This document shows positions 23,439-31,659 of a stretch of DNA of 33,166 bases, piece after piece. The stretch covers positions 1 to 33,166 of the forward strand of contig JAUNQH010000023.1 of NCBI GenBank assembly GCA_030536295.1, given 5' to 3'. The first letter of the stretch is position 1, and each line of letters starts with the position of its first letter. The notes below the pieces were generated by a model. It ran no database searches. It was not told where the DNA came from and saw only the letters and a list, made by a program, of their open reading frames with translations. The translations under genes and the position numbers were made by a program. This DNA comes from Clostridia bacterium. Lineage in GTDB: Bacteria > Bacillota > Clostridia > Christensenellales > Aristaeellaceae.

Positions 23439-24284
23439 ATGTATCGTATAACGCGCAGGAAAGCGCTCAATGATGATGTGACGCTGATGGAGATCGAGGC
23501 GCCGCGCGTGGCGGCGAAAGCCAGGCCGGGCCAGTTCATCATTTTCAGGATCGATGAGGAAGGGGAGCGTATCCCGCTGACGATCGCCGGCACGGATCCG
23601 GAAAAGGGAACGGTGACGATCGTCTTCCAGAAGGTCGGATATACGACCCGCAAGCTGGATACGCTGCGGGAGAATGACTGCCTTTCCGATTTTGTGGGGC
23701 CCCTGGGCGAACCGAGCCGCACGGAGGGCATCCGGCACGCGGCGGTGATCGGCGGCGGCCTCGGCGTGGCCATCGCGTGGCCGCAGGCGAAAGCGCTTCA
23801 TGACGCGGGCATCGAAACAGAGCTGATCGTCGGCTTCCGGAATGAGGGGCTGATCATACTGCGGGATGAGCTGGCGGACGCGTGCGGCAGGCTGACCGTG
23901 ATGACCGACGACGGGTCAAACGGCCGGCGCGGGTTTGTGACCGACGCGCTGCGCGAACGGCTTGAGGCCGGCGCGGACTTTGACACCGTGATCGCCATCG
24001 GCCCGCTGCCCATGATGAAGGCGGTGTGCGAGCTGACGCGTCCCTACGGGATCCGCACGATCGTTTCCATGAATCCGGTGATGATCGACGGGACCGGGAT
24101 GTGCGGCGGCTGCAGGCTGACCGTGGGCGGAGAAACGAAGTTCGCCTGCGTTGACGGACCGGACTTTGACGGTCATCTGGTCGATTTTGACGAGGCGATC
24201 GCGCGCGGCAGGATGTTCCGGCCGCAGGAACGCGAAGCCATGGAGAAAAAGCATATATGCAATCTGACGGGGGAGGTGCGCTGA
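23439..24284 (+). CDS. nfnA: NfnA-type FAD/NAD-binding ferredoxin-NADP+ oxidoreductase subunit
   Basis: 281 aa. It resembles the small subunit of NADH-dependent ferredoxin:NADP+ oxidoreductase (NfnAB) and dihydroorotate dehydrogenase electron-transfer subunit PyrK. An FAD-binding beta-barrel comes first ('RIPLTIAGT'), then the NAD-binding fold (VIGGGLGVAIAW). The C-terminal [2Fe-2S] motif is GTGMCGGCRLTVGG followed by FACVDGP. With NfnB it carries out flavin-based electron bifurcation, coupling NADH, NADPH and reduced ferredoxin in the cytoplasm. GGAGTGA precedes the ATG. It is separated from nfnB by one base. Confidence 0.9.
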   Translation: MYRITRRKALNDDVTLMEIEAPRVAAKARPGQFIIFRIDEEGERIPLTIAGTDPEKGTVTIVFQKVGYTTRKLDTLRENDCLSDFVGPLGEPSRTEGIRHAAVIGGGLGVAIAWPQAKALHDAGIETELIVGFRNEGLIILRDELADACGRLTVMTDDGSNGRRGFVTDALRERLEAGADFDTVIAIGPLPMMKAVCELTRPYGIRTIVSMNPVMIDGTGMCGGCRLTVGGETKFACVDGPDFDGHLVDFDEAIARGRMFRPQEREAMEKKHICNLTGEVR

Positions 24285-24285
24285 A

Positions 24286-25659
24286 ATGCCGAATATGCGC
24301 GCGGATAAGAATCCGATGCCGATGCAGGACCCGGAGGAGCGGATCCGCAATTTCGGCGAGGTGACGCTCGGCTACGGCAATGAAGCCGCCATAGACGAGG
24401 CGCAGCGCTGCCTGCACTGCAAGAACGCGCCGTGCATGGAAGGATGCCCCGTGAATGTGCCGATCCCGGAATTCATAGAACGCGTGAAAGCGGGAGACGC
24501 CGACGGCGCTTACGCGATCATACGGACGCAGAACACGCTGCCTGCCGTGTGCGGCCGCGTATGCCCGCAGGAGACCCAGTGCGAGAGCCGCTGCGTGCGC
24601 GGCATCAAGGGTGAAAGCGTCGCGATCGGCCGGCTCGAACGCTGGGCCGCGGACCACGCTTCGGAAAAGGCCGGCGTATCCGCGCCCGCCGTGAGGAACG
24701 GAAAGCGCGCCGCCGTTGTCGGAAGCGGCCCCGCGTCCCTGACATGCGCCGGGGAGCTGGCCGCGGCCGGCTGGGACGTAACGGTGTATGAAGCGCTGCA
24801 TACGCCCGGCGGCGTGCTGATGTACGGCATTCCCGAATTCCGCCTGCCGAAGGAACTGGTGCGGAAAGAGATCGGCAAAGTGGAGGCGCTCGGCGTAAAG
24901 ATCGAAACGAACACCGTGGTCGGGCGTACGGTGGATGTGGACGAGCTGCTGGAAGACGCGGATGCCGTATTCCTGGGCAGCGGGGCCGGATTGCCCAATT
25001 TTCAGCGGATCCCCGGCGAGAGCCTCTGCGGCGTATACTCGGCCAATGAGTTCCTGACGCGCATCAACCTGATGAAGGCGTATACCTTCCCGCGGTATGA
25101 TACGCCGATCCGGACGGACGGGCATGCCGTGATCATCGGCGGGGGCAATGTGGCGATGGACGCGGCGCGGTGCGCGCGCAGAATGGGCGCGGAGGTCACC
25201 GTCGTCTATCGGCGGAGCATGCAGGAAATGCCCGCGCGCCGTGAGGAGATCGAACATGCCGCGGAGGAAGGCGTTGAATTCCGCCTGCTGACCAACCCCA
25301 CGGAGATCATCGGGGATGAAAACGGCTTTGTGAAGGCGATACGCTGTATCCGCATGGAGCTCGGCGAGCCGGACGAACGGGGACGGAGACGCCCTGTGCC
25401 CGTGCCCGGCAGCGAAGAGGATATTCCCGCCGGAACGGTGATCGTGGCCATCGGCAACAGTCCGAACCCGCTGCTGCGGAAGACCACGGCGGACCTGCCC
25501 GCGGATGAACGCGGACGCATCATCGCGGATGAGAACGGGCGCACCGCGAAAAAGAATGTATATGCCGGCGGTGACGCCGTGACCGGCGCCGCGACGGTGA
25601 TCCTGGCCATGGGTGCCGGCAAGCGCGCGGCAAAGGCGATCATGGAGGACCATCCGTGA
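24286..25659 (+). CDS. nfnB: NfnB / glutamate synthase small-subunit-like oxidoreductase
   Basis: 457 aa. Two [4Fe-4S] clusters are indicated near the N-terminus by CLHCKNAPCMEGCP and CGRVCPQETQCESRC. An FAD site follows (VVGSGPASLTCAGELAAAG) and an NADP-binding fold (VIIGGGNVAMDAARCARRMG). The C-terminus 'YAGGDAVTGAATVILAMGAG' closes the FAD site. The gene is often annotated gltA (NADPH-dependent glutamate synthase). Pairing with the preceding PyrK-like subunit, and the absence of a large glutamate synthase gene, favour NfnB. The start is 1 nt after the nfnA stop, so they are co-translated. Confidence 0.92.
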   Translation: MPNMRADKNPMPMQDPEERIRNFGEVTLGYGNEAAIDEAQRCLHCKNAPCMEGCPVNVPIPEFIERVKAGDADGAYAIIRTQNTLPAVCGRVCPQETQCESRCVRGIKGESVAIGRLERWAADHASEKAGVSAPAVRNGKRAAVVGSGPASLTCAGELAAAGWDVTVYEALHTPGGVLMYGIPEFRLPKELVRKEIGKVEALGVKIETNTVVGRTVDVDELLEDADAVFLGSGAGLPNFQRIPGESLCGVYSANEFLTRINLMKAYTFPRYDTPIRTDGHAVIIGGGNVAMDAARCARRMGAEVTVVYRRSMQEMPARREEIEHAAEEGVEFRLLTNPTEIIGDENGFVKAIRCIRMELGEPDERGRRRPVPVPGSEEDIPAGTVIVAIGNSPNPLLRKTTADLPADERGRIIADENGRTAKKNVYAGGDAVTGAATVILAMGAGKRAAKAIMEDHP

Positions 25660-25721
25660 TCTATTCACGCGGAAAAACGAACCGCCGCGAGGACAGACGG
25701 GAATGAGGTGCTGAACGGAAC

Positions 25722-27206
25722 ATGTCCATGTTTTCTTTTGATGACCGCGCGTTCATGTTTGACATCACGCCGGTGGAGAACCAGTTCATTCTGGAATATC
25801 TGCCGGACGCGCCCGGTGAGTATGTGAAGGTGTGGCTTTACGGGCTGATGCAGTGCTACCGCAGGGCGGATGACATGAACGCGGACTGTATGAGCCATGA
25901 ACTGAATATGACGCAGGAGGAGATCGCCAACGCGTTCCGGTACTGGGAGCGCCGCGGGCTTGTGCAGCGCATCAGCGACAAGCCGCCGTGCTACCGCTAC
26001 ATGAATGTGAAGCAGCGCAGCCTGGCCGCGCCGGAAACGGCGGATCCCGCATACGAGCGGTTCACGGAAGACCTGTATGCCGTGTTCGGAAATGAGCGGA
26101 GGCTGCACGGAGGCGAGATCGCGAAATGCTATGAGTGGGTGGAGGACAGCAAAATGCGCCTTCCGCCCGAAGTGGTGATCATGCTGCTGAAGCACATGAC
26201 CGGCATCAAGGGCAGGAATTTCACGATCGCGTCGGCCGAACCCCTCGCGGTCAGGCTTGCCGAGGAAGACGCAAGGACCATTGAAGCCGCCGAAGCGGTG
26301 CTGTCGCGCGACAAAAGAAGCTTCGACGGGTCGCGCAGGATACTGCGGATCCTGGGAATGCGCCGCTTCCCGTCCGAAGCGGAGCAGAAGCTGTATACCA
26401 AATGGAGCGCGGAATGGGGCTTCTCCCATGACGCCATTGAAAAAGCCTGCGACGCGACGACCGGCGGAACGCCGACCTTCGCGTATCTGGACGGCATTCT
26501 GGACAGGATGCGCGGTGAAAACGGGCATGCCATGACGGGCGCGGACGTTGAAAACGAGCTGAACCGGTCGGAGCCGGTGCGCGAGTTCCTGCGCGTGCTC
26601 GGAAACGGCAGGATGAGCCGCGAGACCAGAGCGCTGTATGAGGAAATGGCGGCCGCGTGCCCGAAGGACCTGATCATGACGGCGGCGAGGGAATGCGCCC
26701 GGAAGGGCGGCTCGCCGGAGGATGTGAAGAAGCTGCTTGATTCCTGGATGAAAAAGGGGATCGGCACGAAAGAGGAAGCGGAAAGATACATCCGCCATTT
26801 TGAGGAACAGACATCGTTTATCCGCGAACTGCACGGGATCTGGGGAAGCCGCGACCGCGTGACGGTATCCGAGCGCACGCTGACGGACAAGTGGACCGGC
26901 GAATGGGGATTCAGCCGGGAACTGATCCTGAAGGCCGCGGAGTACGCCTCGGACGCGGGATCGCCGATGCCGTATCTGGACAAGATCCTGCAGGGCTACA
27001 GGGAAAAGAACATCAGCACCGCCGAGGAAGCGGAACGCGACCGGAAAGCGGCCGGAAACAGGGAGAACGCAAAGCCGGGCACGCCCGCGGGAAATACCGG
27101 GAGAGTGCTGCCCGGACAGGATTTTGAACAGCGGTCCTATAAAGACGACCCGGATGATCTGCTCCGGTTCATTAAGGAGATGAAGGCAACAGATGGCGAC
27201 GCGTGA
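25722..27206 (+). CDS. DnaD domain protein (replication initiation)
   Basis: 494 aa. The N-terminal ~100 residues resemble the DnaD winged helix. Two DnaD C-terminal (DnaB_2-like) domains follow, each with the hallmark 'KWxxEWGFSxxxIxKA' and 'YLDxIL' segments (about 225-265 and 390-430). A Lys/Glu-rich linker leads to the QRSYKDDPDDL tail. In Bacillota such proteins help load the replicative helicase at origins and at restart sites. Its last 14 bases overlap the helicase-loader gene, which supports that role. GAGGTG lies about 13 nt upstream of ATG 25722; a second ATG two codons later is possible. Confidence 0.85.
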   Translation: MSMFSFDDRAFMFDITPVENQFILEYLPDAPGEYVKVWLYGLMQCYRRADDMNADCMSHELNMTQEEIANAFRYWERRGLVQRISDKPPCYRYMNVKQRSLAAPETADPAYERFTEDLYAVFGNERRLHGGEIAKCYEWVEDSKMRLPPEVVIMLLKHMTGIKGRNFTIASAEPLAVRLAEEDARTIEAAEAVLSRDKRSFDGSRRILRILGMRRFPSEAEQKLYTKWSAEWGFSHDAIEKACDATTGGTPTFAYLDGILDRMRGENGHAMTGADVENELNRSEPVREFLRVLGNGRMSRETRALYEEMAAACPKDLIMTAARECARKGGSPEDVKKLLDSWMKKGIGTKEEAERYIRHFEEQTSFIRELHGIWGSRDRVTVSERTLTDKWTGEWGFSRELILKAAEYASDAGSPMPYLDKILQGYREKNISTAEEAERDRKAAGNRENAKPGTPAGNTGRVLPGQDFEQRSYKDDPDDLLRFIKEMKATDGDA

Positions 27207-28170
27207 AATGATCCTGCGGCAGCTGGATGATGAGTATCAGGCCCGGCGCGAACGGAACGAAGCACTGACCCTGCGGCGCCGCGCGGAAGCCGCCGCGGCG
27301 TGCCCGGAGATCGGACAGCTGCTGAACCGGAGACAGGAGCTTATCTTCAACGGCATGCGCGGCATCCTGAGCGGAAAAAGATCGGGGGATGATCTTGAAC
27401 AGCGCATGGCGGAGATCAATGACGGCATCCGCGGCCTGCTGAAAGCAAACGGCTTTGAGGAGAACTGGCTGGAACCTGTTTTCACCTGTGCCGAATGCCG
27501 GGATACCGGATATACGGGTGAGCAGATCAGGGAGCAGTGCGGATGCCGCGTAAAGCGGTATGGCGAACTGATGCGCGCGCAGATGGAACAGCAGGAGACC
27601 GGCGAAAGCTTTGAGACCTTCGATCCCGAACTGCTGCCGGATGAGAAGCTGCCGAAATACGGGCTGTCTCAGCGTGAGATCACGCTGATGATCCGGGACC
27701 GCTGCGTCAGATGGTGCGACGCGTATCCGGACACAAAGTACAGGAATATCCTGCTGTACGGACCGACGGGAACGGGAAAGACATTCCTGATGAACGCCAT
27801 CGCGCACAGGCTGCGCGCCCGCGGGCATGAGGTGGTGAATGTGACCGCCTACCGCTTTCTGACCATTGCCAGGGAGGCGTGGTTCAGCGGGATGACGGAG
27901 GAGATGGAGGAACTGCTGAACGCGGAGGTCCTCTGCCTGGATGATGTGGGCACGGAGCCGCTGATGGCCAATGTGACCGTTGAACAGATGTTTTTGCTGA
28001 TCAATGAACGGTGCAATAAAGGCCTCACGACCGTGATGTCCACCAACCTTGATACGGAAAAATTCCGCGAGCGCTATTCGGAGCGTGTCGCGTCCCGCGT
28101 TACGGACAGCAGAAACTCACTGGTGCTGCAGCTTACGGGATGCGATCTCCGCAGAAAGGGCGGAAAATGA
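27193..28170 (+). CDS. DnaI/DnaC-type helicase loader ATPase
   Basis: 325 aa. The N-terminal helical part with a zinc-site-like CAEC...CGC (Cys99, 102, 116, 118) precedes an AAA+ domain. Walker A is GPTGTGKT (190-197), Walker B is VLCLDDVG, and sensor I lies near 'TTVMSTNLD'. DnaI loads the replicative helicase with the help of DnaD. It overlaps the DnaD-domain gene by 14 nt and the following gene by 4 nt (ATGA), so the three are translationally coupled. AGGAG lies upstream of the start, inside the DnaD gene. Confidence 0.9.
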   Translation: MATREMILRQLDDEYQARRERNEALTLRRRAEAAAACPEIGQLLNRRQELIFNGMRGILSGKRSGDDLEQRMAEINDGIRGLLKANGFEENWLEPVFTCAECRDTGYTGEQIREQCGCRVKRYGELMRAQMEQQETGESFETFDPELLPDEKLPKYGLSQREITLMIRDRCVRWCDAYPDTKYRNILLYGPTGTGKTFLMNAIAHRLRARGHEVVNVTAYRFLTIAREAWFSGMTEEMEELLNAEVLCLDDVGTEPLMANVTVEQMFLLINERCNKGLTTVMSTNLDTEKFRERYSERVASRVTDSRNSLVLQLTGCDLRRKGGK

Positions 28171-28514
28171 TGAATATCCAGATGTATATCAGCAAGAAGA
28201 ATTTCGACGTGCAGAAAGCCCAGCGCTTTTTCAAGGAACGCAGGATCACCGTGCAGGAGCTTGACCTGAAAAAGCACAAGCTTGGCGAGCGGGAGATACG
28301 GGTGATGATCGCGGCCTGCGGGATCGACGCGCTGATCGACCGTGAGGACAGGAAAGTGCGCGAGCATCCCGCCTGCTACTATGACCGGGAAAGCCTGCTG
28401 ATCCCCGCGATCATGGAATGCCCGTGGCTGCTGAAGGCGCCGGTCCTGCGCTGCGGGAACAAGGTGACCGTCGGCCTGTGCACCGAGGAATGGCTCAAAT
28501 GGATCGAAGCATAA
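28167..28514 (+). CDS. ArsC/Spx-fold protein lacking the catalytic cysteine
   Basis: 115 aa. The thioredoxin-like ArsC/Spx family is recognisable: 'KAQRFFKERRITVQELDL' after the active-site loop, and a conserved Arg region near the C-terminus. In relatives I recall, the loop reads KKCFDxKKA; here it reads KKNFDVQKA, with Asn12 (codon AAT at 28200-28202) where Cys should stand. Arsenate reduction by the usual thiol mechanism is therefore unlikely. Another cysteine at about 51 is not in the active-site position. It may act like Spx as a protein-binding adaptor; this is inference. It overlaps the helicase-loader gene by 4 nt. Confidence 0.8.
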   Translation: MMNIQMYISKKNFDVQKAQRFFKERRITVQELDLKKHKLGEREIRVMIAACGIDALIDREDRKVREHPACYYDRESLLIPAIMECPWLLKAPVLRCGNKVTVGLCTEEWLKWIEA

Positions 28515-28595
28515 CGCCCACGGCGGAAGCAGCGCCGGTGACGGAGCAAAACGAACAAAAAGTGAAGCGTGATGACGCGAAAGGAGCGCCGGAAC

Positions 28596-30053
28596 ATGCC
28601 CTGTACAACGATTCTGGTCGGAAAGAACGCGACCAATGACGGATCGACGATCATCTCACGGAACGATGACGGCGGATTCGAGGCCAAGCAGATCCTGGTC
28701 GTCAGCCCGAAGAAGCAGAAGAAGACCTACAAAACGGTGATCTCGCACCTGACGGTGGAGCTGCCGGATGATCCCCTGCAGTATACCGCCGCGCCGAATG
28801 TGACGCAGACGAACGGCGTATGGCCCGCCTGCGGCATCAACGCGGCGAATGTCGCGATGACGGCGACGGAAACGATCACATCCAACCCCCGCGTGATGGG
28901 CGCGGATCCGCTTGTGGTATACAAGCCCAAAGCGGGCCACAGGCCGGAAGTGCCGGGCGGCATCGGCGAAGAGGATCTTGTGACGCTGGTCCTGCCGTAT
29001 ATCAGGAGCGCCCGCGAGGGCGTGCTGCGGACCGGCAGCCTGCTGGAAAAGTACGGCACATATGAAGCGAACGGCATGGCCTTTTCCGATCAGGATGAGA
29101 TCTGGTGGCTGGAAACGATCGGCGGGCATCACTGGATCGCGCGGCGCGTGCCGGATGACAGCGTGGTGATCATGCCGAACCAGTTCGGTCTGGACCGGTT
29201 CGATTTTGACGACGCCTACGGCGAAAAGCGGGAAAACCTCTGCTCGGCGGATCTGAAGGAGTTTACCGAAAAATACTGCCTGTACACAGGGAAGGACGGC
29301 GTGTTCAACCCGCGGCTGGCATACGGCTCCCGCGCGGACTCGGACCATATCTACAACACGCCCCGCGCGTGGTATATGGCCCGCTATTTCCTGGAGAGGA
29401 CCTTCCGGTGGGACGGACCGGATGCCGATTATACGCCGGAAAGCAATGACATCCCGTGGACTTTTGTGCCGGAGAGAAAAGTGACGGTCGAGGATGTGCG
29501 CTACCTGCTCGGTTCCTATTATCAGGGCACGCCCTACGATCCGTATGACAGGAACGCCGCCTTCCGCGGCAAATACCGCACCATCGGCGTACCGAACAGC
29601 GATGTGTGCGGGATCATGCAGATCCGCGGCGGCATGCCGGACGAACTGAAGGGGATCGAATGGCTGAGCATGGGCGGCAGCGGATTTACGGCCTGCTTCC
29701 CGCTGTACGCGCGTGTGGATAAGATGCCCCCGTATTTCAGCGCGACCACGGATACCGTGAACACGGCGCACATGTACTGGCAGAGCCGGCTGATCGCCGC
29801 GCTGACGGACGCGCAGTACTTCAGCGCCTCCATCTATGACGAGCGGTATGTGAACGCCGTATGGAACAAAAGCCGCGAGCTGTTGAATGAATATGACGCG
29901 AAGTTTATCGCCGGCGGGGATGCCGCGCTGCTGACCGAGGCAAACAGGAAGATCGCCGCCATGGTGAAAAAGGAATCGGACAAGGTGCTGAACAGCGTGC
30001 TGAAAAACGCGTCCGAGCACATGAAGATCCGGTATCACAGAGGCGACAACTGA
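28596..30053 (+). CDS. C69 family dipeptidase (PepD-like)
   Basis: 485 aa. The N-terminus MPCTTILVGKNATNDG matches peptidase family C69 (N-terminal nucleophile hydrolases). Cys3 is the expected nucleophile, exposed after removal of the leading residues. 'GSTIISRNDD' and 'WWLETIGGHHWIARRVPDD' are typical. It hydrolyses a broad range of dipeptides in the cytoplasm. ATG 28596 is chosen because AAAGGAG lies about 9 nt upstream and because the Cys must be near the N-terminus; the frame stays open nine codons further. It follows the ArsC-fold gene after 81 nt. Confidence 0.92.
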   Translation: MPCTTILVGKNATNDGSTIISRNDDGGFEAKQILVVSPKKQKKTYKTVISHLTVELPDDPLQYTAAPNVTQTNGVWPACGINAANVAMTATETITSNPRVMGADPLVVYKPKAGHRPEVPGGIGEEDLVTLVLPYIRSAREGVLRTGSLLEKYGTYEANGMAFSDQDEIWWLETIGGHHWIARRVPDDSVVIMPNQFGLDRFDFDDAYGEKRENLCSADLKEFTEKYCLYTGKDGVFNPRLAYGSRADSDHIYNTPRAWYMARYFLERTFRWDGPDADYTPESNDIPWTFVPERKVTVEDVRYLLGSYYQGTPYDPYDRNAAFRGKYRTIGVPNSDVCGIMQIRGGMPDELKGIEWLSMGGSGFTACFPLYARVDKMPPYFSATTDTVNTAHMYWQSRLIAALTDAQYFSASIYDERYVNAVWNKSRELLNEYDAKFIAGGDAALLTEANRKIAAMVKKESDKVLNSVLKNASEHMKIRYHRGDN

Positions 30054-30081
30054 CGCGGCGCGATGATGCCGACGCGTGAAA

Positions 30082-30123
30082 AAGGGCCCCGAACTCATGG
30101 TGATCCGTGAGTTCGGGGCCCTT
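30082..30123 (-). terminator. Long-stem terminator between C69 dipeptidase and pfkA
   Basis: A perfect 16-bp stem, 30082-30097 with 30108-30123 (AAGGGCCCCGAACTCA and its complement), with a 10-nt loop. The T-run follows on the minus strand, so it fits pfkA best. Rightward it lacks a T-run but may still stop transcription. Confidence 0.85.
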
Positions 30124-30155
30124 GTCGATGCGGGATACTTACCGGCGCGGACGGT

Positions 30156-31229
30156 TTACTTGTCGCCGAAGCAGATGCCGATATTCTTCGCTTTGGTGAT
30201 GAGCTGATGATCCGTGGGAACGGGCTTCGGCACGCCGGCGATATCTTTCAGTTCATTGTGGACGATGGCGTTGCCCTTGAGCGCCACGGTGACGCCGAAG
30301 ATGCCGTCACGGATCAGCTCCGCCGCGTGAACGCCGAACTGGGTGGACAGCACACGGTCATACGCGCTGGGAGAACCGCCGCGCTGGATGTGGCCGGGAA
30401 CCACGGCGCGTGCTTCCACGCCGACCTGCTCGACCAGCTGGCGCGCGAGGAAAGCGCTGGAGGAGAAATGCTCGGCCGCGCGCTTCGCTTCACGCTCTTT
30501 TTTCTTCATTTTAGCTTCTTCCGTGGTCATGGCGCCCTCGGCGACCGCGATGATCGTGAAGCCCTTGTTGCTTTCGGCACGGGCCTTTACGACCTTGGCA
30601 ACGCTTTCCACGGTGTAGGGGATCTCGGGGATCAGAATGACATCGGCGCCGCCGGCAACACCGGAATACAGCGTCAGCCAGCCGGCCTTGTTGCCCATGA
30701 TCTCGATCACCATGCAGCGGCCGTGGCTGGCGGCGGTGGTGTGGATCCGGTCGATCACTTCGGTGGCGATATCGTTGGCGGTATGGAAGCCGAAGGTGAA
30801 ATCGGTTCCGTACAGGTCATTGTCGATGGTCTTGGGCAGACCGATGACGTTCAGCCCTTCCTGACTGAGCAGGTTCGCCGTTTTGTGCGTGCCGTTGCCG
30901 CCGAGGGTGACAAGGCAGTCCAGCTTCAGGTCGCGGTAGGTCTTTTTCATGGCCGCGACCTTGTCGATATTGTCATCACCGATCTTGCGCATATCGCGGA
31001 ACGGGGTGCGGCTGGTGCCGAGGATCGTGCCGCCCAGCGTGAGAATGCCGGAAAACTGGCTGCGCTTCATTTCGGAATAATCTCCGTCTATCAGACCGCG
31101 ATAACCGTCATGGATACCGATGATCTCAGCATCAAACATTTCATAGGCGGCACGCGCGACACCGCGGATGGCCGCGTTCAGACCGGGACAGTCACCGCCG
31201 CTGGTCAGAATACCGATACGTCTTTTCAT
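30156..31229 (-). CDS. pfkA: 6-phosphofructokinase
   Basis: 357 aa. It phosphorylates fructose 6-phosphate to the 1,6-bisphosphate. The N-terminal GILTSGGDCPGLNAAIRG, GGNGTHKTA (110-118), PKTIDND (132-138), 'EIMGNKAGWLTL' and 'PGHIQRGGSPS' motifs are all present. Gly113, equivalent to E. coli Gly104, favours ATP, while Lys133, equivalent to Gly124, is the residue seen in pyrophosphate enzymes and in group III ATP enzymes. Phosphoryl donor is therefore not certain; ATP seems likelier. ATG 31229 has GGAAGGAAG upstream; the ATG eight codons earlier precedes that site. Confidence 0.93.
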   Translation of the reverse strand: MKRRIGILTSGGDCPGLNAAIRGVARAAYEMFDAEIIGIHDGYRGLIDGDYSEMKRSQFSGILTLGGTILGTSRTPFRDMRKIGDDNIDKVAAMKKTYRDLKLDCLVTLGGNGTHKTANLLSQEGLNVIGLPKTIDNDLYGTDFTFGFHTANDIATEVIDRIHTTAASHGRCMVIEIMGNKAGWLTLYSGVAGGADVILIPEIPYTVESVAKVVKARAESNKGFTIIAVAEGAMTTEEAKMKKKEREAKRAAEHFSSSAFLARQLVEQVGVEARAVVPGHIQRGGSPSAYDRVLSTQFGVHAAELIRDGIFGVTVALKGNAIVHNELKDIAGVPKPVPTDHQLITKAKNIGICFGDK

Positions 31230-31266
31230 TTCGGAACACTTCCTTCCATCCATTGCTGTTTACGGT

Positions 31267-31296
31267 ATTATACTCCACACGGACCGCGCGGCGCAA
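31267..31296 (-). promoter_or_regulatory. Possible promoter of pfkA
   Basis: On the minus strand: TTGCGC (31296-31291), 18-nt spacer, perfect TATAAT (31272-31267), 38 nt upstream of the start. Confidence 0.45.
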
Positions 31297-31307
31297 GAGA
31301 AAACATA

Positions 31308-31555
31308 TTTCGCGCCTGCGGGCGCGACCAAAGGGCTTTGCGATCGGTCCGCAAGCTCAATGGTCGCAGCTCAACACTGTTGAGACTGCTCCCTTTCGCT
31401 TGAGAAACTCATTCACGAAACTCCCGCCACCGGCGGTCGTGAATGAGATTTCCCCCTGGACCCCTTCGCATGCCTTCTTCTTACTTTTTGGGCTTTGCGA
31501 TCGGGTCCGGGCCCCCTTCGCAGCACACTTTACCGTAGCCTGACGTTCTGCGAAA
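31308..31555. repeat. Dispersed intergenic repeat related to the 14.4 kb element
   Basis: About 248 bp without a gene. Its first 39 bases (31308-31346, beginning TTTCGCGCCTGCGGGCGCGA) match the core of the 14.4 kb element with one difference. Its right end (31514-31555) matches that element's right arm imperfectly (CCTTCGCAGCA, TAGCCT). Between lie an internal second copy of GGGCTTTGCGATCGG (31490-31504) and a compound hairpin: CTCATTCACGA (31408-31418) with TCGTGAATGAG (31437-31447), enclosing CCGCC/GGCGG. The left inverted end is missing, so this copy looks truncated or rearranged. Confidence 0.65.
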
Positions 31556-31595
31556 ATTCAACAAAAGGCGATCCGCACGGAAAGACGCGGGTCCC

Positions 31596-31624
31596 TTGAT
31601 ATACCGTGTCTTTTGGGCTATAAT
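31596..31624 (+). promoter_or_regulatory. Strong promoter of the tyrosine recombinase
   Basis: TTGATA (31596-31601), exact 17-nt spacer, TATAAT (31619-31624), 35 nt upstream of the ATG. Confidence 0.75.
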
Positions 31625-31659
31625 AAAAAACAGCGAAGCGGAAAAGGAGGTTCGTCCGG

